Source: Trichoderma breve
Lineage: Eukaryota > Ascomycota > Sordariomycetes > Hypocreales > Hypocreaceae
Length of the DNA stretch: 64,000 nt
Assembly (NCBI RefSeq): GCF_028502605.1
Contig: NC_079232.1
Location: forward strand, 6,572,001 to 6,636,000
Direction of reading: 5' to 3'
Part shown: positions 44,727 to 54,494 of the stretch, piece after piece
Layout: each line of letters starts with the position of its first letter
How positions within the stretch are numbered: the stretch's first letter is position 1
Made by a program: the position numbers and the translations under genes
The notes under the pieces: model-generated
Database searches by the model: none
The model's input: the letters and a program-made list of their open reading frames with translations, nothing else
What the model was told of the DNA's origin: nothing

Positions 44727-45271
44727 TGTTGAGCAGGTCTATGAAGCCCTGGCGGCTGTTGGACTGGTTGGTATTGATGATTTTTGATTGTTTCCTTTTC
44801 CTTTCCTTTCCTTATTTCTTTTTGGTGTTGATCTACCCCTACCTATCCATCTTTCCCCCATCCCCTTGTTTACTTGTTTGCTTTGGCTGGTCGTTCGTTA
44901 AGGAGTTATCGTAACGGAGTCGGAGTGATTGATTGGACAAAGGCATCTGGAATGCCTAAGCTCTTGGACATTCTTTTGGGAAATAATGCAATTTATTTGC
45001 TTATAGTGATAGCTAAATACATGTTTTGGTACTTTGGTAAAGATGATTGACTTATTTGTTGAGTAATTGCCTGCCTCAAGTGTTGTTTGATTGTCGAGGA
45101 AGGCACCGCCGCATGTGACATAACTGTTGACTTCCACTCATATCCCCTTCCTCCTTTCTACGCGAGCGCACATTTTCCCTCTCTCCTCCATTTTAATCTG
45201 CATTTCTCACTGATGCCATTTTCAACTGCTGTAAAACTCTCTTTTATTGCTGCCAGCCCACTCTTGATTAA
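44727..45271. other. Intergenic 3' region, no gene seen
   Basis: This is 3' flanking sequence of the Ser/His-repeat gene, T-rich at first. No supported gene. Confidence 0.5.
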
Positions 45272-45452
45272 TATTCTACCCCTCCGCTGCTTCAGCAATG
45301 GAGACCTTGTTACGACCTTTACTTCCTCTAAATGACCGAGTTTGGAGAGCTTTCTGGTCGTGGGTGGCATTTGCCCTCCTCTCTGGGCCAATCCGGACGC
45401 CTCACTGAGCCATTCAATCTGCAGTAGCGATGGGCGGTGTATACAAAAGTAT
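45272..45452 (-). pseudogene. Diverged fragment of the 3' end of 18S rRNA
   Basis: Read on the + strand, this matches the complement of the last part of fungal 18S rRNA as I recall it. CCTCCGCTGCTTCAGCAATG (45282-45301) corresponds to the terminal TTCCGCAGGTTCACCTACGG region. CTTGTTACGACCTTTACTTC plus CTCTAAATGACCGAGTTTG (45306-45344) is nearly exact. CCTCACTGAGCCATTCAATC (about 45400-45419) and GTAGCGATGGGCGGTGTATA (about 45424-45443) correspond to the universal CGACGGGCGGTGTGTACAAA site. The rRNA sense strand is therefore minus, with its 3' terminus near 45272. A middle block is more diverged. No 5.8S, spacer or further 18S sequence is recognisable next to it, so this is an isolated, decayed rDNA piece, not a working rRNA gene. 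Confidence 0.85.
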
Positions 45453-46665
45453 CCTTCTTTTACTCTGGCTCCCCTGTCTCTTCTTCTCTTCCTCGCCTGT
45501 CTTCTCTTCTCCTTTTCACATATCATTTTCACCAGTTCCTCTTTTGAGCCCGTTTGCTTTTCTCAGCATACCCTGGAAATGGAAGGGGTCGGCCGCTAGA
45601 ATCTAGAATTGGGCTCGTGGCCACATTCCGATTTGGCGCAAAATTCATTTGCATGCCTTTCTCACCATATCCTAGATGAGTACGAAGCAGCCAATCGAGA
45701 CTCGATCAAGGTCAGAAAGCCGACTGAAGGGGCCCAGTGGGAGCAAGACGCAAAAGATTTCGTCAAGGTTGACGCCACTCCCAGTGAACGGCATGGGGTT
45801 CTGCAGAGGGAAAGGCCCGGCCAGCCAGGCCCAAGGTTGACAAGAAGGCAACGGATATTTTGATACGGATGCTAAATGGCTTGGTCATTTCTGGAGAGCA
45901 TGCCAGGAGGAGCCGCGTTCCCGAAGCCTTTTTTCCCCCGCGACGAACTGATGCTGGCCTAGACGCGGCGAAGGGCACCGGAGAGCATGCCAAATCACTC
46001 AGATCACCACCATGTTCTGGCGATGATATCGAACAGGCAGCTTGGCGGTGGATAGAAGGCGGAATTCATGAACAGAGTAGTTTCTAAAAAAAACGGTGAA
46101 TTTGAACAAGTGAAAGGGGGAGAGAGATGAGAAGGAGGGGAAGGGGTGATGAAATTTATATATCTCAATAGTTTTCTAGGGAATGGGCCTTTTTATCAAG
46201 GGGAGAGGAGGGGAGAGGAGTAGAGGGGATACAAAAAGAGAAGGAAGGAACGGGTAGGGGCAGAAATAGAGGAATTCGTCGACGCTTTATTTTTATTTTT
46301 TTTTGCTAAATAGCCATCTTCTCTTCGCCTCCACCTCCTCAGTCCTTCCGACGGACTTGTCATTCCCAGTCGAATCTTGTCAAATTCCTTTCATACCCAC
46401 TCTCAGCTATTTCTATCGATTGATTTTACCAGTCCAGCCAGTCCAGCGCGTGAACCACCCGCGTTGTCGCATAACCCAGGCCTGTTCCTTCTCTCCATGG
46501 TATCGCCTTTTGCAAATCACCAACTCCCAAACACCAAAAATCATAATATTTGCAGATGCTAGGTCCCAAAAAGCCCCCAAACTCCGCTCTTCGTCATTGG
46601 CTAACAATGCTGTCGCCAGAAACGAATGCTATCCCGTTGCTCTAGAAACGTCACCACTTGTCTCT
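45453..46665. other. Intergenic between rDNA fragment and SPT8, no gene seen
   Basis: Short frames only (45609-45863 +, 45860-46087 +), without motifs. A G/A-rich tract lies at about 46110-46240. The right end is the SPT8 3' region. Confidence 0.45.
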
Positions 46666-49203
46666 TCAAGTACTCGAAACGACATGAATTTCATATCCGA
46701 TCAACACCTCGGTGTTTGTACCGTCCCATCCACGGTTGCCCGCGGCACTGAGCATGAATCTGCTCGTAGGGTCGACGTACAGACTCGAAATGACACCCGC
46801 TCTGGGGGGTCCGGGGATAATGAGGAATGGAACGGTTGAGTGCTTGAAAGCGCGAGACTCGCGCAAATCATACAGTCTGAGAATGTCGTGTGATGCGCTA
46901 AACACAGAGAGATCTTGTCAGCCTTGAACAAATGCATGAATGAACCCTGGAGATAACCATTGCTCCTCGGTTGGGCATATTCTCCTTCTCCTTCTCTCCC
47001 TCTTTGTTGGTTTCCCGCCTTCCCCTACGCCATCTTCTGCGCATTTCTTTCCTTTCTTTCTCGAAAGCGCCTAGTCTTTCTTTTGCAAGTCTCATTCCTC
47101 CCTTCTTCATAACTTCCCCTCATCGCTACGAAAGAAACGCGAAATTGCATCGACTTACCAGACTAAATGTCGCCCGTTGACCATAGGCTTGATTGCACTC
47201 ACGGCACCGCTCCCCGCTGGAAATCGAAGCACCCTCTCGGGTTGCCATCCTCTCCTCGCTTTAGCAATGTCAAACTCCTCCACTGTTCCATTACGTCTGC
47301 CTGCATAAATCTTGTTGCCGTCGGGACTCCAGCAAGCGCTCATGCACCAAGGCGGCACGCCGACGCGATTAGGAATCCTAGCTACTGCGCTGGGCACCCG
47401 CCTATCCCAGACGCGAATCGTCCCATCGATAGCTGACGATAAGAAGGTTGTCTGTGAAACCTGCGTAGCATCGTGTTGAGTTGGAGGTGGCTGTGAACTG
47501 ACAATCATTGGAGAGTGTGGTCTCTTGATGCCCTGCCGCTCAGACGTGTCAGCTGCAGACTGGCTCTCCATTGACTGGTCTTGCTGCAGTGTCTGGCTAG
47601 ACTCCTCCGCCTTGACTGTATCGGCATCCGTCGCCATCTCTGTCTGTTCTGTTACCCCCGAGATTGTCGAGACTTGGGTATCTCCGAGGCCTAGAGCTGA
47701 AGAAGAGACCTCGGCCGATGTTTGAGCTGGGGCTGGCTCTGGATTCGGGTGATCAACATCCATGGCATCGTCCTCTGGTCCTGATTGCTTGGGCTCTTTG
47801 TCCGCCTCTGTGGTGGCCATGCTGCTCATTGCCTTGTCGGCTGAGTGGTCCATCCCTGATTCGTGCCCTGCTGCCATGTTCATGCCACCGCCAAACTCAT
47901 CGTCATCCTGCCCAAAAGGCTGCTCTCCCGTCGTCTCACCGAACAGACTTCCGGCGTCACTTCCACCAAAAAGACTCTCGTGAGCGGGAGAAGCCGCGTC
48001 GGCAGCATCGTTCTCACCTCTCATTGCGACAGTGATCGATCGATCCTGTCCGTTGGGGCTCCTACCATTCGCATTTCCCGCAAAACTCGAGCTAGCCATC
48101 GGTGCCCCGTTGTTGGTAGATATGGTACTTGAAGGCAGAGACTCGTCAGCGTCTGCTGGTATCGGGGCGCCGCTCGCGGGCCGCAGCTCAATCGATGAAA
48201 TCTGTCCGCCACTACCGTCGAAACTTCGCTTGATGTGCCCTGTATCGAGATCCCAGTCGAAAATGTTCTTGTCCCACGCTCCGCTGAGCACGCTTCTCTC
48301 GTCGGGTGCCAAGGTAAGCACGCTGACAGCGTTGGTGTGCTTTTGGAGACATGCTATCCTCTTGCCCTCATCATGGCGGACGCTCTGCAAGTTGATTGCG
48401 CCAGACTCGAGGCCAGACAGAAGCCAGAGAGCTTCGGAATGGACGGCCAGCGAGTAGACAGAGGATAGGACATGCTCCTGTTCGCTGCGCCCTGGCACGG
48501 CTGGCTCCTCGTTGGGCCAGTACGACATGAGGATGCCTGCTTTTGTGACGGAGTCGACGAACGGGTGTCTCTGCGCGACGGTCAGGGCCAGCTTGCCATT
48601 GATGGTGCCTGGGCCGTCGTATTTGCGAATGTAGCCATCGGCACCGCCCGTGATCCAGTACCGCAGATCTGGCGTGATAGCCATGGCATTGATGCTCGTC
48701 GACATGGGCGCTGCCATTGTGGGCACAATGTCGTACAGACGCGCGCTGTAAACCTCGGAACGGATCTTGGGCCTCCACGTTCGGTACAGAGACGGTAGCT
48801 GGTCAAGCTGAGGCGTGTCCGACTTCCTCCTAGGCGACTCGGGCTGCTTGCCGTTGACTCTGCTATCGCTGTCGGCGGTTTCGCCTTCGCCCTCACCAGC
48901 GACGACGACGGTGTTTTCATCGTCTCCATTGTCGTCTTCTCCAGCTGCCTCTTCGTCGTTGTTGCCATCGCCGTCCCCCTCGCCATCACCCTCGCCTTCA
49001 CCTTCACCTTCACCTTCACCTTCGCCCTCGTTCTCGCCTTCGCCGTCACCATCTCCGTCGCCGTCAGCGTCCGCATCAGCGTCGCCATCTCCATCGCCAT
49101 CTTCCTCTCTATCGCCCTCGTCGGCGTCTTCCATCACTTCATCGGGCTCGTTGTCGCGATCCGAGGTGGGCGAGCTGGCTCGTGACTGGTCTTCCTCGTC
49201 CAT
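46666..49203 (-). CDS. SPT8: SAGA complex subunit SPT8 (WD40 protein)
   Basis: SPT8 is the WD-repeat subunit of the SAGA coactivator that contacts TBP. Two exons: 49203-47159 and 46897-46666, joined by a 261-bp intron with donor GTAAGT and acceptor TTTAG; the junction reads HLVC|ASHDILRLYDL and the product is 758 residues. After an acidic N-terminus (see repeat) come the family's own phrases: TWRPKIRSEVYSARLYDIVP, MAITPDLRYWITGGADGYIR, SGLESGAINLQSVRHDEGKR, TLAPDERSVLSGAWDKNIFD, SSAIDGTIRVWDRR, CMSACWSPDGNKIYAGRRNG and, in exon 2, SASHDILRL-like and SRFMLSAAGNRGWDG. A long Ser/Gln-rich insert of about 200 residues separates the first and last WD repeats. The start at 49203 is chosen because it opens the acidic domain; an upstream in-frame ATG-less extension exists but has no conserved features. 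Confidence 0.93.
48957..49116 (-). repeat. Hexanucleotide repeat coding Asp/Glu/Ala-Gly tract of SPT8
   Basis: Imperfect 6-bp repeat (GGCGAG, GGTGAA, GGCGAT, GCGGAC and similar, read on the minus strand) that codes for alternating Gly and Asp/Glu, or Ala-Asp. An acidic N-terminus is normal for SPT8; its repetitive form suggests slippage and length variation between strains. Confidence 0.8.
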
Positions 49204-50419
49204 TTTCGTCGTCGCGTCGGCGCTGGTCGGTTCAAAGAAGGGGGTGGACCACAAACAAACTACGGCCGATCGTGAAAGAAGAGAGGGAGCGACAAGGGAA
49301 CAAAGAATGAAGGCGCGCAACGCAACCGAATTTCCAATTGAGGAGCAGAGACGGTCGGCTTGCACTGGCCCGGGGGAGAAGCAAGCTACGTAATTGATGA
49401 CTAAGGCGGGAAGCTCTGCTGCGTCTATGTCGCACTGAGTGGGTGGAAGAAGCCTTGCAACTTTAACTTGGCCCTGTGGCTCACAGACGTTACCAAGGTT
49501 GCAGAATAAAAGTATCTGCTATAGGAATTCCGCCTCAGGTAATAGCAGGTATGTAGTTCATCTCTTTTGTATACTTTGTGTATTTTGTTTATATTGTCCC
49601 TTCTTTGCAACACCGTGCCATATCCTCCTACTGAACGAATCTGGGTTTAGCAATTTACCTTCCTATTCACTAGAGCACCAATATGTCGCTTCCATTCAGG
49701 AGAATAATCAAGTGAGGATTATGCAAATTATATAACATACCGTTAGCATACTTTTTGTCTGTAATCTGGGTAATAGTTCTGCCATGTTTTCCTAATGCTT
49801 CTTTTAATATAGCCACTTTTAATTATTCAGCATCGGGCTGTGATATTGCACTCTGCAGAGCAGACAATATCCAGGGCCTGATGATAACTACATAATGCTG
49901 ATTCGCAGCATCAATGTTAGCCCCGAAACCAAAGTTTTAGAATTCATTGAGAAAATGCAGCAATATTTCTCTTTTATCCTTTCAACCAATTGCGAGGTCT
50001 TTAAAAGGCCACCAGTCAATCAGCCCGTCATCAAGCTAATACCCAGCATCGTGTCTTGCACTGCCGGTAGAGAGGTGTTGCAACAAGAAAACTTCGTGCA
50101 CGATACATACCGCATCCCGATTAGCCAACCAAGTGAATATAAAAAAACAGGGAATTTGCAAACGATTGGCATACAACGTCACACCCTGCCCAGATGGGTT
50201 TGCAGTAAAGCTTGTTGGACAGCCCGCCGCCTTCTTATACAAATCAATCCGCGATGATCCCAAAAACTTCGGCAATTTTGATTGGGGATTCGCCTTCTCT
50301 CCAGGAAACTGTGTGAGAGGGGCTTTTCGGAATTCTTCTAGGCTTGCAGCCCAGCGCGAGGAATTTGCTCGTAAGTCTCTCAAGATGAGGCCATCAAAAG
50401 AAGATTATCGCGATATTAT
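49204..50419. other. Intergenic: SPT8 promoter and AT-rich unassigned sequence
   Basis: The first 200-250 bases hold the SPT8 promoter. The rest is AT-rich, with short frames such as 49895-50257 (+) and an opposite frame at 50036-50383 (-) that lies just downstream of the helicase relic and may be its decayed continuation; no motif could be named. Confidence 0.4.
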
Positions 50420-51000
50420 CTATTCAGTTACCTTGGCGCTGTAGTATGCTAGGATTGTCACGTTGTGGGGACGATCACCGCTGGTAATAAAGTATTTGAG
50501 AAAGCCAACAATCATCCGAGCCTCTTGCAAATTGCTCACTGACATCTTCTCCAGCTTATGAAGGTGCTCGTGCTCACTGCTGATACCATCAGAGAGGCGT
50601 TGCAGCCATGCCTTCGACAGGCGGGTGGTGGACGGTCACATGAGGGACCAGTTGCTTGTGATCACCAACGAGGGCCAACTGCCTCTAGAAAGGGAATATT
50701 ACGGCGACAATGTTGCCCTCTCGTGTTTCAGCAGCCTCCTCGATCAGCATAATGGTAGGCATCAGGGCAGAAATCAGGCCACGGTACTTGGCCAGCGTTG
50801 TCATTGTGCAGCCTACGATCTCAATGCCCTCGAACTTGATAATTTCCACGTCGTTGATCTAAGGATTGATTTCCAGCCTCTTGCAGGCCTTGCTGTACTC
50901 ACGCAACTGTTGTCTGACCTCCGAGATGACGTATTCTCTCAATTGCAACTTCAGGTAAAAGTAAACCATCTCCCTATCGCATTGTTTCACGTCGTATAGG
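50420..51000 (-). pseudogene. Relic of an NFX1-type / Hrr1-like superfamily I RNA helicase
   Basis: Minus-strand pieces match, from memory, fungal helicases annotated as required for RNAi-mediated heterochromatin assembly. In order: EYSKACKRLEINPQ, FEGIEIVGCTMTTLAKYRGL (where the family has IGCTTTGLxKYRGL), the Walker B-like LIEEAAETREGNIVAV, LALVGDHKQLVPH (motif III), then, after a frame change, LEKMSVSNLQEARMIVGFLK and HNVTILAYYSAKVTE. Breaks: TAG at 50685-50687 inside the conserved stretch between motifs II and III; a frame change and missing sequence at about 50580-50650, where the loop after VGDHKQL should continue; TAG at 50420-50422. The Walker A part is not present nearby. A 581-bp piece of a gene that normally exceeds 3 kb is clearly non-functional. 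Confidence 0.75.
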
Positions 51001-51447
51001 TCCGAGTGCTTCTTAAGAAGCTAAAATTCAAGCTAGGATGTATCTCGTGTTAATTATATTATGGGCACTAATATCATCAAGGGGATGGTCACACTATTCC
51101 CTAAGGCTACTCCATAGCCGTCCACAAGAGACTCATTTGCTGTAGTGATGCCAGCATAGTAAATTTCATTGCTATAGATAGTTTTGCAGCAGTATATTTC
51201 TAACAAACTACCAATTGCAGCGCATATCGTCTTCAATTCATCATGGCCTAATGTATCGACCTTTCGGAACTTGGACTGGATATCTGGAAAGTGCACCCCG
51301 CGACAACACTCACCCACTCAATCGCAGATGCAATTGAGTAGCCCTGTAAAACAGGCAAGTCTCCTCACTTATTGACCAAAAAGTGCCAAAAAAAGAAAAG
51401 AAGAAAAAAAAACTCCTGGTTGTGCTTTTCTAAAAAAGAAATTCCAA
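51001..51447. other. AT-rich spacer upstream of helicase relic
   Basis: A frame at 51054-51317 (-) (GVHFPDIQSKFRKVDTLGHD...) is open but not recognisable; by position it could be decayed helicase sequence. A-rich runs at 51393-51412 lie just 3' of the tRNA on the other strand and give a T-rich stretch after the tRNA, fitting a Pol III terminator. Confidence 0.4.
51431..51436 (-). terminator. Pol III T-run terminator of tRNA-Gly
   Basis: AAAAAA at 51431-51436 on the + strand gives T6 on the transcribed sense strand, 11 bases after the tRNA 3' end; a longer T run follows at about 51412-51404. Confidence 0.7.
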
Positions 51448-51527
51448 TGCGTAATCTGGGAATCGAACCCAGGGCTCCCCGACGTTGCGGATGGCAACGG
51501 AGAATTTTACCACTAAACCAATTACGC
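51448..51527 (-). tRNA. tRNA-Gly (anticodon GCC) with 9-nt intron
   Basis: The complement folds as a tRNA: acceptor GCGTAAT paired with ATTACGC plus discriminator A; D arm GTTT-AGTGGTA-AAAT; anticodon stem CTCCG paired with CGGGG; anticodon loop TTGCCA..T with anticodon GCC at 51495-51493; T arm CTGGG-TTCGATT-CCCAG. A 9-base intron (51491-51483, TCCGCAACG) sits one base after the anticodon, the canonical position. Without it the tRNA is 71 nt, normal for tRNA-Gly(GCC). Internal promoter boxes are seen (TGGTTTAGTGG and GGTTCGATTCC). T runs follow the 3' end on the minus strand (51436-51431 and 51412-51404), as expected for Pol III termination. Confidence 0.96.
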
Positions 51528-51968
51528 TTGTAGATGCTGTGAACTCTACAAGTTTTAGTCTATATTATCCAGCGCAGCGACAAAAATCAAAACACCAGGC
51601 GCAACTCCGTGATGCAAAATCCAACAAGTCTACAGTCAATAATACAGGTTCTGTGTGCATTACATTTGGCCTCTGGAACATTCCTGGTAGCTGGTAGTAG
51701 CTGTAACACTCCCCAGTGTGGGAGAAAAGGTAGATTAAACAACCCAAAATAAAATTGAAAAGATAATTGCAATACCCAAATCTTTGCCTCAATCACGTCC
51801 CCAAGTGCCTCTGGAAAGCCAATTGTGCCTCCCAATCGGGACAATACCTCAAGAAAGCGAGTTCGAAACGGAAGCCAGACTACCTAGCAATGCTTAGCAA
51901 CAGCATATCGAGTATGCAGTCTGAGAGAGAGAGAAAGGAGTAAGAAATATTTGTATTTGTGTTTGTTA
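51528..51968. other. Spacer between tRNA-Gly and the Zn2Cys6 gene, no gene seen
   Basis: About 440 bases. A minus-strand frame at 51587-51844 has no motif. The right side is the 3' region of the regulator. Confidence 0.5.
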
Positions 51969-54494
51969 TCAACATACGCCAGAAAGAATTGACTCTGATT
52001 CAGAGATTGGTTGTCTCCTCCATGGAAGGCGACCATCAGGCCCGACCAAAAAGTCGCTCGCCTCTTCCACCAGCTCCCATTTCCCTGTCACAGGATCCTT
52101 TTGCACAAACCGGAAGATGATGGAGGAGCCAAAATCTTCAAAGACCAGCTCGCGCCTCCTGAGACGCATCCATTGCTCATTCTCGTCGCCATCTATGCCA
52201 TTTGTGATTTCGGTCTCGTTGTTCTTGATGGCAATAGCCCTAAAGACTCTGCTGTCGCGCAGGGCGTTGCGAATGGGGTATTGGCCAAGGATTCGAATTG
52301 CCTCTTCCCTGACGGAGCGATCTCGGCAGCCAAAGGCGACGACGAATAGGGGCCATGTCCATCCTGCGTCCATAGCAAAACCGCAGTTAGGTCGAGCTTG
52401 TAGCAGTTCCTCGGCGAGGGTCGTAATTTCGCGGTATTGTGGTGTTAAGCCCTTGACGGTTATAAGGCTGGAGTACCGAGGGACGGTGGTATAAATATAA
52501 AGAATTAGATACTCGATTCGAATGCTCATGGCCTGTAGGTAAAGCTGCCGATCGTTTGCAGCATTGCGAAGTACGGACTGATACATGGGCTGGTATGCCT
52601 CGGTCCAGCGCTGAAGCCAGTATCGGGACTCTGCAATGAATTTCGACAGCGTTACGTTCGTCTTGAGGCTTCCGAACTTCCTCTCCAACTCGGCAGGGTC
52701 GGTTGTCTTGTGAAGAGCAAGCTCCGATGTCACTCTGGTTAGCATAGGGACATGGCGAACCATTTGCCTCTGGACAAGCCCCCAATAGTCACGCATTTCA
52801 TCCCACGAGGTAAAGGTACGCGGCATATCGTCCAAGGAGACAATTCGGGTCAGCTTTGGTCGAAAATATGGAGAGTGCTTCGTAAACGGGATTATTCCTG
52901 GCGGTCGTCGAGGAGCAGGAGGCGGCTGCGGAGAAGAAGGATCGCTCTGACTTTGAGGGCTCGGTAGGCCTGTCGTATGGGCCTGGGGGCTATGAGGCGA
53001 AGGCGACGACATAGGGGGAGTTTGAGGCTGATTTGAGGGGCTGTGGCCTGCTGGTTGGGCTGTGTTTGAATATTCAAGTCTCTTTTGGTTTTGTTGTTGC
53101 GGATTCTGCGGTGGCAGCGATGACGTAGAGGCAGATGGCGAAGATGAGGGATCTGACGGCGACGGTGATGAAGATTGTTGGGGGGGTTTTGGTGGGAAGA
53201 AGAACTTCCTATAGGACCCCATAAAGGATCGCGACTGCAGCTCTAGGGGTTTGTAGCAGTCTAGAATATCTTGGACCAGGGCTGGTGGCGCAGGAGCGAT
53301 GCTAACAAGATCAGGTGCTTTGTCAGTACAATTAGCAAGCTCATTAAGCATCGTAAAGCCGTGGGTAATGTGTTTCAGGGCGGCTGGGACATTTCCTCGC
53401 TGAGTTTCGAAGCAGATGAATAGGAGAGAGGAAAGCAGAGCAGTTCTCAGGCCCTCCCTTGTAGGCTTCATCTCCGACTGCATTCGGAGGGCTTCGCAGT
53501 AGTAGACAATGGCGTTCAGGTAGTGTCGATTATTGTTGTCGAGTCCCAGCTCTGAGCCTTGGACTTGGTATGCCTTTCGCAAGGCGCCCACAGCCATGGC
53601 TCCGTACCGCAAAGTGTTTTCTTCCAGAGTGACTTGGGGCATCGTGGCAGTCCAAAGACGAGTCTGGTCGATGAATCCGCCCAGGAAGGTAACCGATAGG
53701 TGGGACCATTCGACAAAATAATCGTGCTGGTCGCTATTGGCGAAGCGAATAGTGTTGACGGAGGGTTCGATGATGAGTAGAGGTGCCTTTTTGGAATGGA
53801 TGAGTTTGCCTTTGGACGACTGGGCACGAGCTTGAAGTTGGGAGGAGGAAGAGGAAGAAGAGGAGGAGTTATCTGCATAGGAGTCACAGTAGCCGCGCCA
53901 CTTCATGCAGTTGAGGCATGCTGGTCGAGTCTCGTCGCATTTAACATGGCGTTTTCTAGAAGAAGAAGGGAGTCAGCTCAGGCAACCAAGGTACAGAAGC
54001 ACAGAGTGATGACAAAGGGGGCAAAAAGTCTGATTGAGATGCTTGTAGTAACGGAGCCTTTGGTGCAACTTACTTGCCTACTCGTCGGTACAGCGCCTGA
54101 TTAGCGACATATCGAAAGAAACCAAAGTAAAGGGGCCAGTATGCTTCTACTTACAAGTCGTGCAGCCAGTACGTGCACGAGTCGAACTGCGTCGAGTGTG
54201 TCTTGCTCTTGAATCTAGGGCAAAGCGATGGATGCCACCTTGGCCGCTTGACGCGGAATCTGCCTGAGATGGAGTTGAGCGACTATTTCTCCAGAGGTTT
54301 TCTTCGTCAGTAACAAGGTATATGCGTATACAAGAGATGGGTTCTAGAGAAAGACAAGGTATCAAGAGGGCACGCAAGAGGACAACCCCAACCAGTGGAT
54401 TTGCCCCCATCAGAAGCAAGAGATAACTCGTGACTCACTCGGCAGAACGATTGCTTTTGCCGGGGTTGATTGGCAGAGTGAATTGTATCTCCAT
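51969..54494 (-). CDS. Zn2Cys6 transcription factor with fungal-specific TF_2-type region
   Basis: Model: 54494-54439 (MEIQFTLPINPGKSNRSA), 54288-54155, microexon 54077-54074 (GCAA), and 53955-51969; 726 residues. The joined zinc cluster is perfect: Cys61, 64, 71, 78, 81 and 88 (spacing 2-6-6-2-6) in GCTTCKKRHVKCDETRPACL and NCMKWRGYC. Intron 1 uses GTGAGT and acceptor TGGAG, the only frame-keeping acceptor found. The cluster is interrupted between Cys64 and Lys65 by about 200 bases that hold two GTAAGT donors, so either a 4-nt microexon or one intron with weak donor GTAGAA (54150-53956) is needed; both give the same protein. The C-terminal part (HYLNAIVYYCEALRMQSEMK, LRTALLSSLLFICFETQRGN, AALKHITHGFTMLNEL) is the DUF3468/fungal_trans_2 type. 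A Ser/Pro/Gln-rich insert lies in the middle. The target pathway is unknown. Confidence 0.85.

Noticed and set aside
45609..45863. 84-codon frame next to the rDNA fragment
   Set aside because: No motif and no promoter or intron signals; region may be decayed.
54078..54101. A 23- or 24-base exon beginning after ATCAG (minus strand) in the same gene
   Set aside because: It puts ALYRRVGK-like or out-of-frame residues between Cys64 and Cys71 and meets TAA just after the next junction.
54336..54345. TCTCTAG at the end of a pyrimidine tract as acceptor for exon 2 of the Zn2Cys6 gene (minus strand)
   Set aside because: Joining exon 1 (54494-54439, phase 2) at 54343 leads to a stop after about 11 codons; the TGGAG acceptor ending at 54289 keeps the frame and the zinc cluster.
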